This document shows positions 48,761 through 60,229 of a stretch of DNA of 64,000 nucleotides, in pieces (position 1 is the stretch's first letter; the number at the start of each line of letters is the position of its first letter). Position numbers and translations under genes: made by a program. The stretch spans positions 21,470,001-21,534,000 of the forward strand of contig JBAIAC010000033.1 of the NCBI GenBank assembly GCA_037349315.1, read 5' to 3'. Under the pieces are notes generated by a model. That model worked only from the letters and a program-made list of their open reading frames with translations, did not search any database and was not told where the DNA came from. Origin of the DNA: Chelydra serpentina. Lineage: Eukaryota; Chordata; Testudines; Chelydridae.

Positions 48761-51015
48761 ACTTGCATGTTGGAAATACAGCTGTCTGCCCACTAACAGT
48801 TTTGATCTGTTATCACAAATTGCGGAAGTGGGAACACTGCAGCATCTTTAGCCGGACTTTTAACATTAGACATCCCAGTGTATTGTGATAATAATGCAAA
48901 TCATTAGACCCACATAAAAAAAAACCCCAGCAGATTAAATTATTTTCTGGCAACCAGCAAATACATACAAAACTGGCCACGCCGGTCAAATATCGGCCAT
49001 ATGGTAACCTTAGGTGGCAGCCATGATGGAGAAGCCTGTTCCTATAGCCAAATTTTCTCCCCAAAGTCTCTTCCCTTAAGGGATTGATGGGTGGAATAGC
49101 CCATCCCCTCGTTATTTTGTCTGCCAATGAAGCCTAATTCCAGATACACCAATTTTCGTTCACTGATTTCTGATCTCACACTTCTCTCGTTTACCAGGCA
49201 TGATCTTAACACAGTCCTTGAGTTATATCAGTAGGCCATTTGGTTTGGACTAATCCAGTATGTTTCCCTTTTGTATCTTTTCACACCAACATTTGTTCTT
49301 ATAGATTGTGACTTTTATAACATTTGACTCACGTCTTACAGTTGAATTCACAATCTCACAATAGGATATCTTTGAAGGCCCAATTATCACAACAGCCCTT
49401 AATTCCCTTAGGCTCCTTTGAAAACTCCAGACAAAATAAAAATAAAAACAATTGAACAAACAGTTCCTCTGCAAAAATGCTTACAATCTAGTATTTTGAC
49501 AAGTCACAACAAATGGCTGAAAGCAATCAGACTTAGATGGAGGGGGATTTAGAAGGGAAAAGGAGGATGAGTAACAGTGAAGTGAGTGAATTTTGCATGG
49601 TAAGCAGTAGCCCCTTTTATGCCTGCCTTTAGTCAGACACTGTTTTTCTCTGTTTTAAATCCACTCTCTCTTCTCCATGATAAAGCTGCCGTTGTTTTCC
49701 AGCTAAAGCTCCCAGTCCTGCCAGCTTTAAGCATGAAAGGATAAAATTACCATCAAACCTGCAAATCCTACACACCTACACAGCAGAGCTGGTTCTCTTG
49801 TCTGAGTCATCAAAGCAGACCAACAAGAGTGATGTCATCCACCAACATCTCTTTTTAAAAAACACCAAAATTCCTAAATGTGGATTGTTACAAATATTTT
49901 GCTTCCTTTTAATCCTGATCCCAGTGGTAATACTAACCTCACAAAATAACTCTGAGTGATGCAGTGGGCACAGTGGTCCCTAACAAGTTCAACCTCAGCG
50001 ATAAGGTCAGAGATAAGCAGAAGGCTACTAGCATCACATGTGCTAAGCAGTGTGACTTTGCAGCAGGCAGCACAGAAAAAAACCTTCATTCTACAGCAGG
50101 TAGAGAACAGCTAGCGTAAGTCATAGAAAATATCATCAGAAAAGACCAACTGCATCATCCAATGTAATCATCTACAGTTTGCAGGAGTATTACACATAAT
50201 CCCTACTCATGCCTTATCTAGCCTGTTCTGACTGATACGCCGTGATGATGCTTCAATAACCTCCCTTGGTACTAACAGCCTGTGTTCCCTCAAGCACATT
50301 TACATCCTAACAAGCAAATTCCAAAATACAATTCAAGTCACACACTGTAGCTGCAGAAAGGACACCCATATCCACAAACATGACTAACAGTACTCACGGG
50401 TGAAAAAGAGTTGGAGATTTGATCATTTATTTAGTGGCCTTCAGAAAACCGAAGAACTTCCCACACAACAGCAGCTGTTTCAAAAATATGTATATTTCAT
50501 AAATGTAATTTCATGGCTAAGGCTATTTATTTTAGTTATTACAGTAATGTTTAGATCTGAACCTAATATAAAATGATAAAGAAAATCCATAAACAGAAAC
50601 AGACTAATGCCTCTTATCCTGATTTCTCTCTAAATGAATTGCTGCACTTCGCCCAACTTGGTCAGAGAGAGACTATATTTTGAGAAATTAAAGTGACATT
50701 GTCAAAGCTTGACCTAGTTTAAAACTGTTTTCTGCTGAAAGGAGGGCTTTAATATTTTAAATGGTCACTTGTCTTCAGCATTTCATTCCGGGTTTCATTT
50801 TTGTCAGGGGCGCATCTCACTTCCATCCTTTTACACTTGGGGAGAGATTTGAGGGATATTCCATCTTTTGGGGAGGATATTTTATTTAGGGGCTACTTTC
50901 AGGTGTCAATCAAATTAACAGTGGTAATTAATTAGCTCGGTAGCTGAAAAACTCAGCTGTGATCTCTTCCCTAAAGTTAAATTATTTCTCAATTGCCCTC
51001 TTCATTCTTTTTCTA
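47035..51015. other. Unassigned intron 1 sequence
   Basis: A poly-T tract lies at about 47607-47624, an old interspersed repeat piece at 47672-47750 (minus), and a CA microsatellite at about 48729-48757. No exon recognised. Confidence 0.45.
48729..48757 (+). repeat. (AC)n microsatellite
   Basis: About 14 AC units, near a shorter AC run at about 48581-48597. Confidence 0.9.
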
Positions 51016-51268
51016 TGGCCTTGTCTACACTAGTGGGAATATTTGCTGAACTCCACACCAATACAGTGGAACCAACAGAGAGAATTTCAGCAAAAAATTC
51101 CCAACTGCAGATGCTGCCTATGGTTCTCTCTCTTCTCTGCCCTCCCAGTGCCTCCTCTCCCACTTCTGTCTCTGAATAGCATGCTGTCACTCCCTTTCAC
51201 TTGTTTTTGCTCATTTTCAGCTTTCTTGTTTCAACATCTTCCCGATTTCAGGTTTCTCCTTCACTGAA

Positions 51269-51492
51269 GGCTTATCTACACTGGGGATTTTTGCACTGGT
51301 ATAGTAATATCAGTGTAGCTGCACAACCACAAATTCTTAATGTAGATGTGCTGCACTGGTGCAAACAGTAGCCTGCACTGGAAAGAAAAGTAAACTACCC
51401 CAGTGCAAGTCAGTCTGCACTAGGGGTTTGCACAGATGCAGCTACCCTGAGGTAACCACACCAGTGCCAAAATCCCAAATGTAGACAGGCCC
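51269..51492. mobile_element. PIF/Harbinger-like MITE, about 224 bp
   Basis: Left end ggcttatctacactgggg; right end aaatgtagacaggcccttg, an imperfect inverse. Subterminal gggatttttgcactgg is inverted as ccagtgccaaaatccc. An isolated left end of the same type (ccttgtctacactagtggg) lies at about 51021. Edges are approximate. Confidence 0.65.
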
Positions 51493-51499
51493 TTGCTAA

Positions 51500-53250
51500 G
51501 ACTTCTCCTATTTCCCCCTCTCTACCAACTCTTTTTTTTTTTAAGCCATTTTAAGACTTCTGAAAGATGTATAATCCTGGGGTGAAATTTTGGGTGCCAC
51601 TCAAGACAATGGGAGTTTTCCCATTCACTTCAATGGAGACAGGAATTTACCCTGGAGAGTACAGTTCTCTGGGCCTGATTCTCCATTGGTCTGCACTTTG
51701 TGTAAGTTATTTATATCTGTGCAAAGTGCATGTAAAATGCTCAATATCAGAATGGCAGCAGTTTAGACCCACTTTGCACAGATGCAAATGACTATGCAAG
51801 ATGCAAGGCTATGGACAATCAGAACCACTATCCACATAAGAGGGGCAGTACAGGTAGTAAGGTCCCCACAGCACCCACCAACATGTCTCAATTCTGGCCT
51901 AAAAACAACATCCCAAATCAGAGAGTAATTCAGTTTCAATATCCACTCTCTCCTCAGTCCCTTTGTTGAGGCTGCCAATAACACCACCAGCTGGGATGAC
52001 ATTTGATGCAAATTGGACACGTGAGAACTGACATACCCTGAACCAAAACCACCAGCTCACTTCGCATAGGCCAGTGAGCCATCACAGCGACGTTCCTTCT
52101 CCATCAAAGGAAGTCTGGATGTGGCTCCTTCAAGAGCCCCTCCATGTTACTCTGTCAGTTGGCCAGAGAAGGCTGCTCAAGAGTGATGCAAGGTGCTCTC
52201 TCCAACATCGATGGATGGCCCAATCTAGTTCCCAATGAAGTCACACAGAAAAAAGTCCCAAACTGACTTTATTTGGAGCTAAACTAGGGCCAAAGTGAAT
52301 TTCTTCTGCAATACCCTACCAAAGTGGCACAGCAGAGCCACTATAATTAAGATTGCTTCACTACGTCAATTTAAAGGTAGACATTTCTAAGTCTCTAAAA
52401 TCGACATGCTTGGTCAGATTCCTTTTAAATCTCGTGTGTCTTAGGAGGATGCAGGATCAGGTGAGTGTTCCAAACTTGGGGTCATTTGAATTATGGGTTG
52501 TGAAGATAACAGTCTTTTTCGAAACGTTTCTAGGTGGGTTTTTTGTGTGCAGAGCCAGGGATCAAATTATTAGTGTGATGCGGGTCAAAGTTGTCTCAAT
52601 CTGCCTATTTTTACCTCAAGTAATTCATGGCACCCACTATATCTTTGGGGGACCCAAATTGAGAATGGTATTTAAGAACATGTTCACTTCTTCACTTGCA
52701 CCGATGTACAGTCCGGAGGGCTTACAGTGTCCATGTACCAATAAAGAAAAAAAAAAGCCACACGAGAGGGTTTCTATGCAGCCCCTTTATGTTTCCCTGG
52801 GTAGTTCGGGGGAATGTGTCAACTTACGTTGCTTACTACAAATTGTCTCTGTTATAATGTGTTATTTATGGGGAGGTTTACTGTGAACACAGCAGAATAA
52901 TCATCAGGCAGTGTAACCAAAATTTCTGTTATATTGGGTGGGTAGGAGCCAGAAACAGATGACTTTGTGTGGAGAGGTGGGGCGGAAGGCCTGGGGGGAC
53001 AGGAAGAGGGATTGCAGCTACAGAGGGGACAGGAAATGAGGACAGTTGGTAGGCAAGCCTTGGATTGCTTGTTTGAGAAAATCTGTATTTTACTAGCCTC
53101 CGGGTGAGAGGAAGGGGGCAAATGGTTCCTTCCTTACCTCAGTGCAGATTAATGTGGTGTTTCCAAAGAGACATGGTGGAAAGTTTGGAACTCACAGCAC
53201 AGGTACCTTGACTATTGAGAGAAAAGAAATCTGTGTAATGCCAAGGTTGC
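51500..53250. other. Unassigned intron 1 sequence
   Basis: Old repeat half-sites occur at about 51670-51840 (cctgattctccattgg). The frame at 52353-52886 (plus, 177 aa) has no motif I recognise and no splice context. Confidence 0.4.
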
Positions 53251-53254
53251 CAAC

Positions 53255-53810
53255 ATGTGGATTCTGTGGGATTCTTGGATCACAAGGTTGCAAAGTTTGT
53301 GGGAGAGCAAGGAGTAGATCATGACATGGAGATGGCTCACTACAGGGCCGTTTGGGTGGAGAGTGGTGGCCTGCATTGGCATCATGTTTTGCCCACTCTG
53401 CGGTGTCTAACCTGCTGACTTAAGATGTTATGATCTACTGGACAGTGATTCACTTGGGTGATTGTAGTGATTCACTTGGGTGGAAATGATTTGGGCCTTA
53501 TTCCTGGCATATACCCCATACAGATTTGGACTGCATCAGAGATCTGTGTCCAGGAACTGATAGTTTTCTTGGATTTGGCTGAGCGTCTGAATAACTGCTA
53601 CAGCAACAATACGAAAGCTATTAATAAGTGCTGGAAGAACATTAATCATTGGAGGGTTCTGGTCTGGCTGACCAGCAATTTTTGCTGTATGCCATAGAAA
53701 CAAGCTCTGACACCTCACTGTTTCTTGGAAGTGGGGTACATCTATTGAATAAAGATCAGAGGATCTTTCTCTCGAATGTAAAACTGTCGGTATTTTGGAA
53801 CAGAAACCCT
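53255..53810 (+). pseudogene. SGNH-hydrolase-like retroelement ORF, broken
   Basis: The plus strand, read with frame shifts, gives VWIL then a DSW-type block at about 53258-53285, VIHLGGNDLGLIPG at about 53464-53505 (the Asn-bearing block), NTKAINKCWKNIN near 53611, and GVHLLNKDQRIFLSNVKL near 53732-53785 (the late histidine block). This block order fits SGNH hydrolases, such as those carried by Ngaro/DIRS-type retroelements of fish, amphibians and turtles. A roughly 22-bp tandem duplication at about 53444-53481 (gtgattcacttgggtg twice) and several stops break it. The family is inferred and the parent element is unknown. Confidence 0.55.
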
Positions 53811-53857
53811 GTTTGTGATTTCTCTCATGTGCTCTGCCACAAACTCCACCCTCCAAG

Positions 53858-54460
53858 CATAAGAACATAAGAACAACCATACTAATCAAACCAAAGCTCC
53901 ATCTAGCCCAGTATCCTGTCTTCTGACAGTGGCCAATGCCAGATGCTTCAGAGGAAATGATCACAACGGGCAATTATCAAGTGATCCATCCCCTGCTGCC
54001 AGTCAGAGATGAGGAACACCCAGAGCATAGGGTTGCACCCCTGACCATCTATCTCTTGGCTAATAGCCATTGATGGACCTCTCCTCCATGAACTTATCTA
54101 GTTCTTTTTTTAACCCCATAGTTTTGGCCTTCACAACATCCCTGGCAATGAGTTCAGCAGGTTGACTGTGCGTTGTGTGAAGAAGTACTTCCTCTGGTTT
54201 GTTTTAAACCTGCCGCCTATTAATTTCATGGGGTGACTCCTGATTCTTGTATTATGTGAAAGAGTAAATAACACTTCCTTATTCGCTCTCTCCACAGCAT
54301 TCATGATTTTATAGACCACTATCATATGCACCCTGGGTGGTCTCTTGGCCAAGCTGAAAAGTCCCAGTCTTTTTAATCTCTCCTCATACGGAAACTGTTC
54401 CATATCCCTCATAATTTTTGTTGCCTTTTTCTGTACCTTTTCCATTTTATCTTTTTACAA
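53858..54460 (-). mobile_element. CR1-like LINE, ORF2 C-terminus and 3' end
   Basis: The minus-strand frame (54445 to 54131) reads [52 protein letters not shown] and [12 protein letters not shown], the end of a CR1-type reverse-transcriptase ORF. The 3' end at about 53858-53875 reads cataagaacataagaac, the tandem terminal repeat typical of CR1. It is the best preserved of the three related tails in this window but is truncated and inactive. Confidence 0.75.
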
Positions 54461-54464
54461 CCCA

Positions 54465-57400
54465 TTCACTCTCACCCACAGGATTCCATCCAACACTACT
54501 AAAGGACAAAAAGGAAAGAAGAAAGCTGCCAATGCCACTTCCCTCCATTCTGCTGGCATTCTTTAATCCGTTAAAGAACAATTTAGGAGAAGGATGTAAT
54601 AGCATATTGCTAGCAGAGGGGGGAAAAGGCAAATCACTTCAAAGTGGTGTTCTTAAATGTCATCAAATAATGGGGGGAAAAAACAGGACCAAATTGTACC
54701 CTTTTGCAGATGTACCAACAAGAGAGGGAGAGATGTCAAAAACTAGATGAACTTTGCTTGATGGAGTTTCCAGCTAGTTATCCTCTAAAGTGGGAGGGGG
54801 CTTTTGTAGAGCAGGAAAGGGGCAAGAGGTACCATATCCCAACCTCACAAAACCAGGGGATCTTCAGGGAACCAGAATTTACATTAAGTCCCATTGATGG
54901 TAGAGACCCATGTAGAGATGGGGAAATAACTGATTTTTTGGTTATCTGGCAGTTTCAGAAAATAATTGTTTCAGGTTGATCCAAAAAAAAATATTTTTTT
55001 CAAAATATATGGTGATTAAGAGTCGAAAAATAGTTTTGGGTTGAATAAAACATTTCATTTAGATTGAGGATTTTTTATACTTAACATTTTAATAAAACTG
55101 AAGGAAATTTCGAATGAAAAGTTTTTTCAAATCAAAATCAAATGGCTTCATTTCAAAAAATGTAGAAACAAAACGTTTTGATTTTTTCAGAGTATTTTTT
55201 AAAAGTATTTTTTCCCGGCCAAAATAATTTGGTGAAATTGACACAGTCACAAAATGTTTTGCTTGACCCAAATCTGCACATTTTGCACACAAAAAATTGG
55301 TTGAAAAATTTCACCCAGCTCTAGACATCAACCTTCTTACTCCTCTGACCTTCTCAGCCATGGCAGTACGGCTCTCTCCATTGGCCAGACACCCCAGGCC
55401 TTCTCTCCTAGATGGGTGCAGGCATGGAGCCCACATTAATACAGCTTCAAGCAACATTACTTAGGCACGGATATCTGCTTGAATATCAGTGGACTTTGGA
55501 GAGGAGCATGCTGTAAAGAATAGGTCCTTCCTGAATAAATGCAACCTGGCCTCCCATTCACCGCCAGAGGTGGGGGAAGAAAGAAGAATTGGCACTCTTC
55601 CTTCCTGCTTCACCCCTATTCAAAATCCAACCCCTCAGTCTGCAGAAGTGGATATAACAAGTAGTTCCATATTAACTAAACTACATTAATTCACACACTA
55701 AGATAATTCACCATTTATTTTCTATGTACATTTTTGCATTTAATTTGCATGGTGTTTCCTTGTAGTGTGTTTTAATATTTGGATGATTAGTTTTCATTTT
55801 TATACAAATGCTTTATTAAAAAGGGCTTTAAAATTATGTTCCATTGCTAACAGGTGTTTATACTAGCTGCATTTTAATCCAACAAATATGAATAACACCA
55901 TCTTCAATGGCAAAGAATTTATGTACAACTCTAATCCAAACTGGGTATTTGCCACTTCTCTACTAACAAGCAACATTTTGTAACTGAGCGATATGGAAAA
56001 TGAAAGGGAACTGCAAATATATTATGGAAATTAAAATGGTAAAAAGAGTCTTAGATTACAGAAATGGGAAAATGTAGCTAATACCTTTTAAAATCATTTT
56101 AATTACTAAAATTGTGCCACCTTTACAATAGAATGTTAGCTTTTGTTAAAAAAACTGAGGTCAAATTGAAACAGGTATTCTTTGTTAGATTAGCAGATAT
56201 CGCTCAGAAATCTGAGCAACTGATGAGCTAGCCATTTTCTTTGTTTTGTTAGTTCTTTGCTGAGGTGTGTTAACTCAAGAGGTATGTTTAGATTTTTTTA
56301 AAAAAAAGTCTTGGAAATTGGAAGCCTGATGTACAGTGTTTTGGGAATAGTTAAAGTTTATTGGCCAGACTATTAAGATAATAGTACCACAGCTGTAGGA
56401 TTGCAAGGATGGGGAGTTAGCCCTGGGGAAAAAAGAACTATTTTTCTTCAACGTAAACATTAGGGCCAGATCCAAAGCCCATGGAAATCAACAAGACTTG
56501 ACTTTGCATTGACTTCCATGGGCTCTCTTTGCTTAGGGGACATTTTATACAAGAGCAGCATTCTCATGACTAGCGGAATATACATTTTTAGTAATTTTGT
56601 AAAATTTGAAAAAAGTCTTGCAGTATAGTAAGCTGAACTGCATCACCACATGCTTCTTTAGATCTCTCACTTTACAGGAGATTTACGCTAATGAGCTAAA
56701 TAACTAGTTTTGCACAGTTCAGGTAGCTGTCAGTTTTCATACTTCTGTAGTGTTACTCAGTGCCAAATCCAGGGACAGCACATATTAATAATGGCCAACC
56801 ACACACAAACTATTTTAAGTGCTATGAGCCAAATTCTTCCCACACTTTACACATGAGGAACTAGGGGCAGAGGAACCAGGTGGTGAAATGGGGCTAGTAC
56901 TCTCGCAATCAAAATATTGGGGGAGGGAACAATGTGTGTTTCAGATCCCCTCCCCCAATGTTTTTTGCCCTCAGTACCTCACAGAGGTGAGAGAGTGGAA
57001 CCCAGAAGAAGGGCTGGAGCGGCCGTGGCACACGAGATCAGCCGTCAGTAACACCTCTGCTCTAACCACCTTCCAGCCACTCCGGCAAGACACTGGATCA
57101 GGAGAAGGGCAGGAGCATGTGCACCGGCTGCCGGGCGGGGGACAAGGCACTGGCACCTGATCAGAGAGCAGAGGGGGAAGCACAAAGCAGTGGGCAACAG
57201 CCACCAAAGAACTGCTGTAGAAACAGCAGTAGGAACTACCAGGATGCCCCATTCCAGCCCGCTCCCTCCACACCCAAGCCCCGTCAGTCTTCATTCCCCT
57301 TCCCTCCCCCATTCAGAGCAAGCTTCCGCTTGCTGTGTGGAACCTCCATACGATCCTGACTAGGTCCCATGTAAACTTATCAAAACCGGCCATGTTTTTG

Positions 57401-57505
57401 GACTGGACCTAGCTGTAACAAGTAGTGCCCTAAGCACTTAAAGTTTGTTCTTGAACCACAGACAGAACTGAATAGTATTCTCAAACCAGGCTGTGTATAA
57501 TCCTA
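54465..57505. other. Unassigned intron 1 sequence
   Basis: About 3 kb, AT-rich after 54950. A repeat-like palindromic pair agcccatggaaatc / gacttccatgggct lies at about 56477-56524. No gene. Confidence 0.45.
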
Positions 57506-57509
57506 ATAA

Positions 57510-57727
57510 ACAGCAAGGCAATTCTTTGCACTTTTATATTAGAAAAATGTACATCTCAAAGCACTTTACAAAAAAGGATAAGCATTAATGTGTCAATTTT
57601 CCAGGTGGAGAAACTGAGGCAAAGAGCTGTCAAATGATTTGCTCAATGTCATTCAATATGCCAGTGGCAGAATTGGGAATAAAATCAAAGTGTCTTCACT
57701 CCCAAGCCTGTGTTTATTTCACTAGAC
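57510..57727 (-). repeat. MIR-like CORE-SINE
   Basis: Plus reading ggtggagaaactgaggcaaa, then gccagtggcagaattgggaa, matches the reverse complement of MIR. Old. Confidence 0.6.
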
Positions 57728-58184
57728 CTGCATTTCCTAAAATGCGGGTTGTGACCCCCTAGGGAGTCACAAGACCATCTCGTTTTGACCCACAAAACTC
57801 CCTGTCCTGAGTGAAGCAACTTACTGTCCCGCGGAGCTGAGTAGGCTCGGCTCCACACTCCAGGCATTAGAACCTGGCCCCTGGTGCATGGAGTCGCAGT
57901 GCCACTCAGGTTTAGACTGGTCCTTCTGATGGTGGGGGGGAGGGGAAGGAATGAACAGGCCAAATTTGAGTGGGCAGAGAACAGGTTGCAATGCCCAGAG
58001 CAGGGAGCTGAGCCCAGCCAGCCCTTCAGGACAAGAGCCACAGGAGCGTCACTGCAGGGTGAACGCAAAGTGGGCTCAGTCTGCAATTCCCCCATTCCCA
58101 TGGGCCTCCCAGAACTTGGGGGCAGCACCCCATTCCACCCAGGTTCAACAAGCATTGCGGCATAAAAAAGTTTGGAAACCACTG
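57728..58184. mobile_element. hAT-like MITE, CAGTGGTTTCCAAAC type, about 457 bp
   Basis: Right end aaaaagtttggaaaccactg is clear. The left end ctgcatttcctaaaatgcgg, then gttgtgaccccc, is a decayed inverse. No TSD was found, so the left edge is approximate. Confidence 0.6.
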
Positions 58185-58189
58185 CATTA

Positions 58190-60229
58190 TGCCACAGCTG
58201 CTTTAGCATTATTTGTAACATGGTTCAATCCTGTCTACACTACAAACATGAACTGAAGTTTAACTGTGAGAGGCCCTACTAAGATATAACTATATCCAAG
58301 ACAGTGGGTTTTGATACTATAGATGGAATCTTCAGCCCACAAACATCATGAAAATGTAGAATTGGGGGCTTGATTCACCTCTCACTTATACCGATATAAG
58401 CCTGAAGTAACTTCATTGGCGTAAACTGAGTTTCATTGGTGTAAGAACGGCGGAGAATCAGGCACACTGGTGAAGACACCTTGTATTTATATAGGCTTGC
58501 CTAAAGCAAAATAGCCTAGGTACTACCATAAATACACAAGTAGTACAAATAGCACTCTGCAAGTGGATCAGTAGACTTCAAATCCTTTGGAACTTTTAAA
58601 GAATAGTTTTCTGTGGAATATGAATGACTTCTCTGTTTCCAGGTCAGACTGTTGGGGGTTTTTTAAGATGTTTTTCTAATTTCTATTCAAGCTCTCATCC
58701 CAGAACAGCTAAAGATATTCTGCTAAAGTTATGGATAACACAAGGATGACACTGAAAATATTGTTTGGCCACCCAATTGAGATGAATGGGGCAGTTCTAC
58801 AGACCCATTTTCTGTCCATCTATAGACGCAACGAGACAGCATTGCATCAGTTCATATTCTGAAACTTACTTTTATAATTTGAAAGGCAAGATGCTATCTT
58901 GTTTTTAAGTTAATGTTTATTTAATGAAGTCACTGATGAGCCCATCAGAGAAGTTCTGGTGTGGCATGCTGGTCAATATCCACTTATATCGCCCAATACC
59001 TACTCCTCCTCCCACCTTCTTTCCAAAAGTTATCAAAATCAGGCACATTCGTTGAATTTTAAATTGTTCATGTTTACAGTATTTACCTTTAGCATAACTG
59101 TAATAAATTCTGTAGTGGGAGCTTGCATAGTTACAAAATGGCATAAGTAAACTGAGAAATTAAAGAACGATTCCTCACCACACGGGGGTGAGAAGAGGAA
59201 AGATGTAAGAGAACATACAGCAAATTAAATGATGTGTGGGTTTTGGAATCCCCCCAGCACACCACCTTCCGGTCTTGTTAAGAAGATTTCAAGTCTATGC
59301 ATAATTCACACTGAAAATGTATGCTTTTTAAAAAAAATATGAAAAAGATATTGTTTTCTAAGGTTTTAGTTTACAAATTCCTTAAACCACAGTATTTACC
59401 TTCTACCCTCTTGTTCAATTTACATGATATGAAAAAAGTGCTATTAATTTATCTGAAATAGCAAACTGAGTTGTCCAGTGGGGCATGTTTTCAGACCAAA
59501 ATCTTGTGCATTTAAACAGAGAAAATTTTCATAAACAATTATCTAAATATAACAAACAACAATGTTTGGATAAGTTTATTGTGCGTTTTCTGTTACTCAG
59601 TGCTCTGGCTGAATTACAACATAGAATTGCTGAAAATAAATCCTCTGCTTTTAAGTGCGTTTATACATATGAACAGATTACTCATTTCAAGATTAGAATC
59701 TTTCACATTATATCTTGGGCACTTGTTCAGTCATTTTAGCCATTTAAATCATACCTCAGTGTTTATATGCTACAAGGATATTTCTGCACACTTCAAGTTT
59801 TATTCTACAGCTAACAGCAAAGCTAACCTCTTCACATTTTAAAAAACTTTGCCCCCTTTCTTACATTTATGCTTATTTTTTGGTTATCCATAGTATCTGT
59901 ACAAGAGCCTATTTTATCACTTACCGCATGAAAATCAATTAACTCTATTTAAAAACATTAAACTGAGTAACAATACGTTGCACATCTGAGGCTCTCAAAG
60001 CACTTCATGAAAGTGTTTTACTGAACTAAAAGGCTTTTTCAAAAATAGTCTTAAAACGTAATAAACAGCAGCAGAGAAAGACTCGTATCCTGTGACCAAC
60101 AGGGCAACAACCACACTGCAAATACCTTTTAATTAGGAACACTCATACAAAGGCCTCGAGAACCTTAACAAATATAACTCACAAGACAGGAACCAAAAAG
60201 AAACCACGGCCCAAGCCAAGTCGTAGGAC
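58190..60229. other. Unassigned intron 1 sequence near the promoter
   Basis: AT-rich, with an old MITE-like repeat (about 58375-58470, ttgattcacctctcac to gagaatcaggc). Ends abruptly at the CpG island. No exon recognised. Confidence 0.5.
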
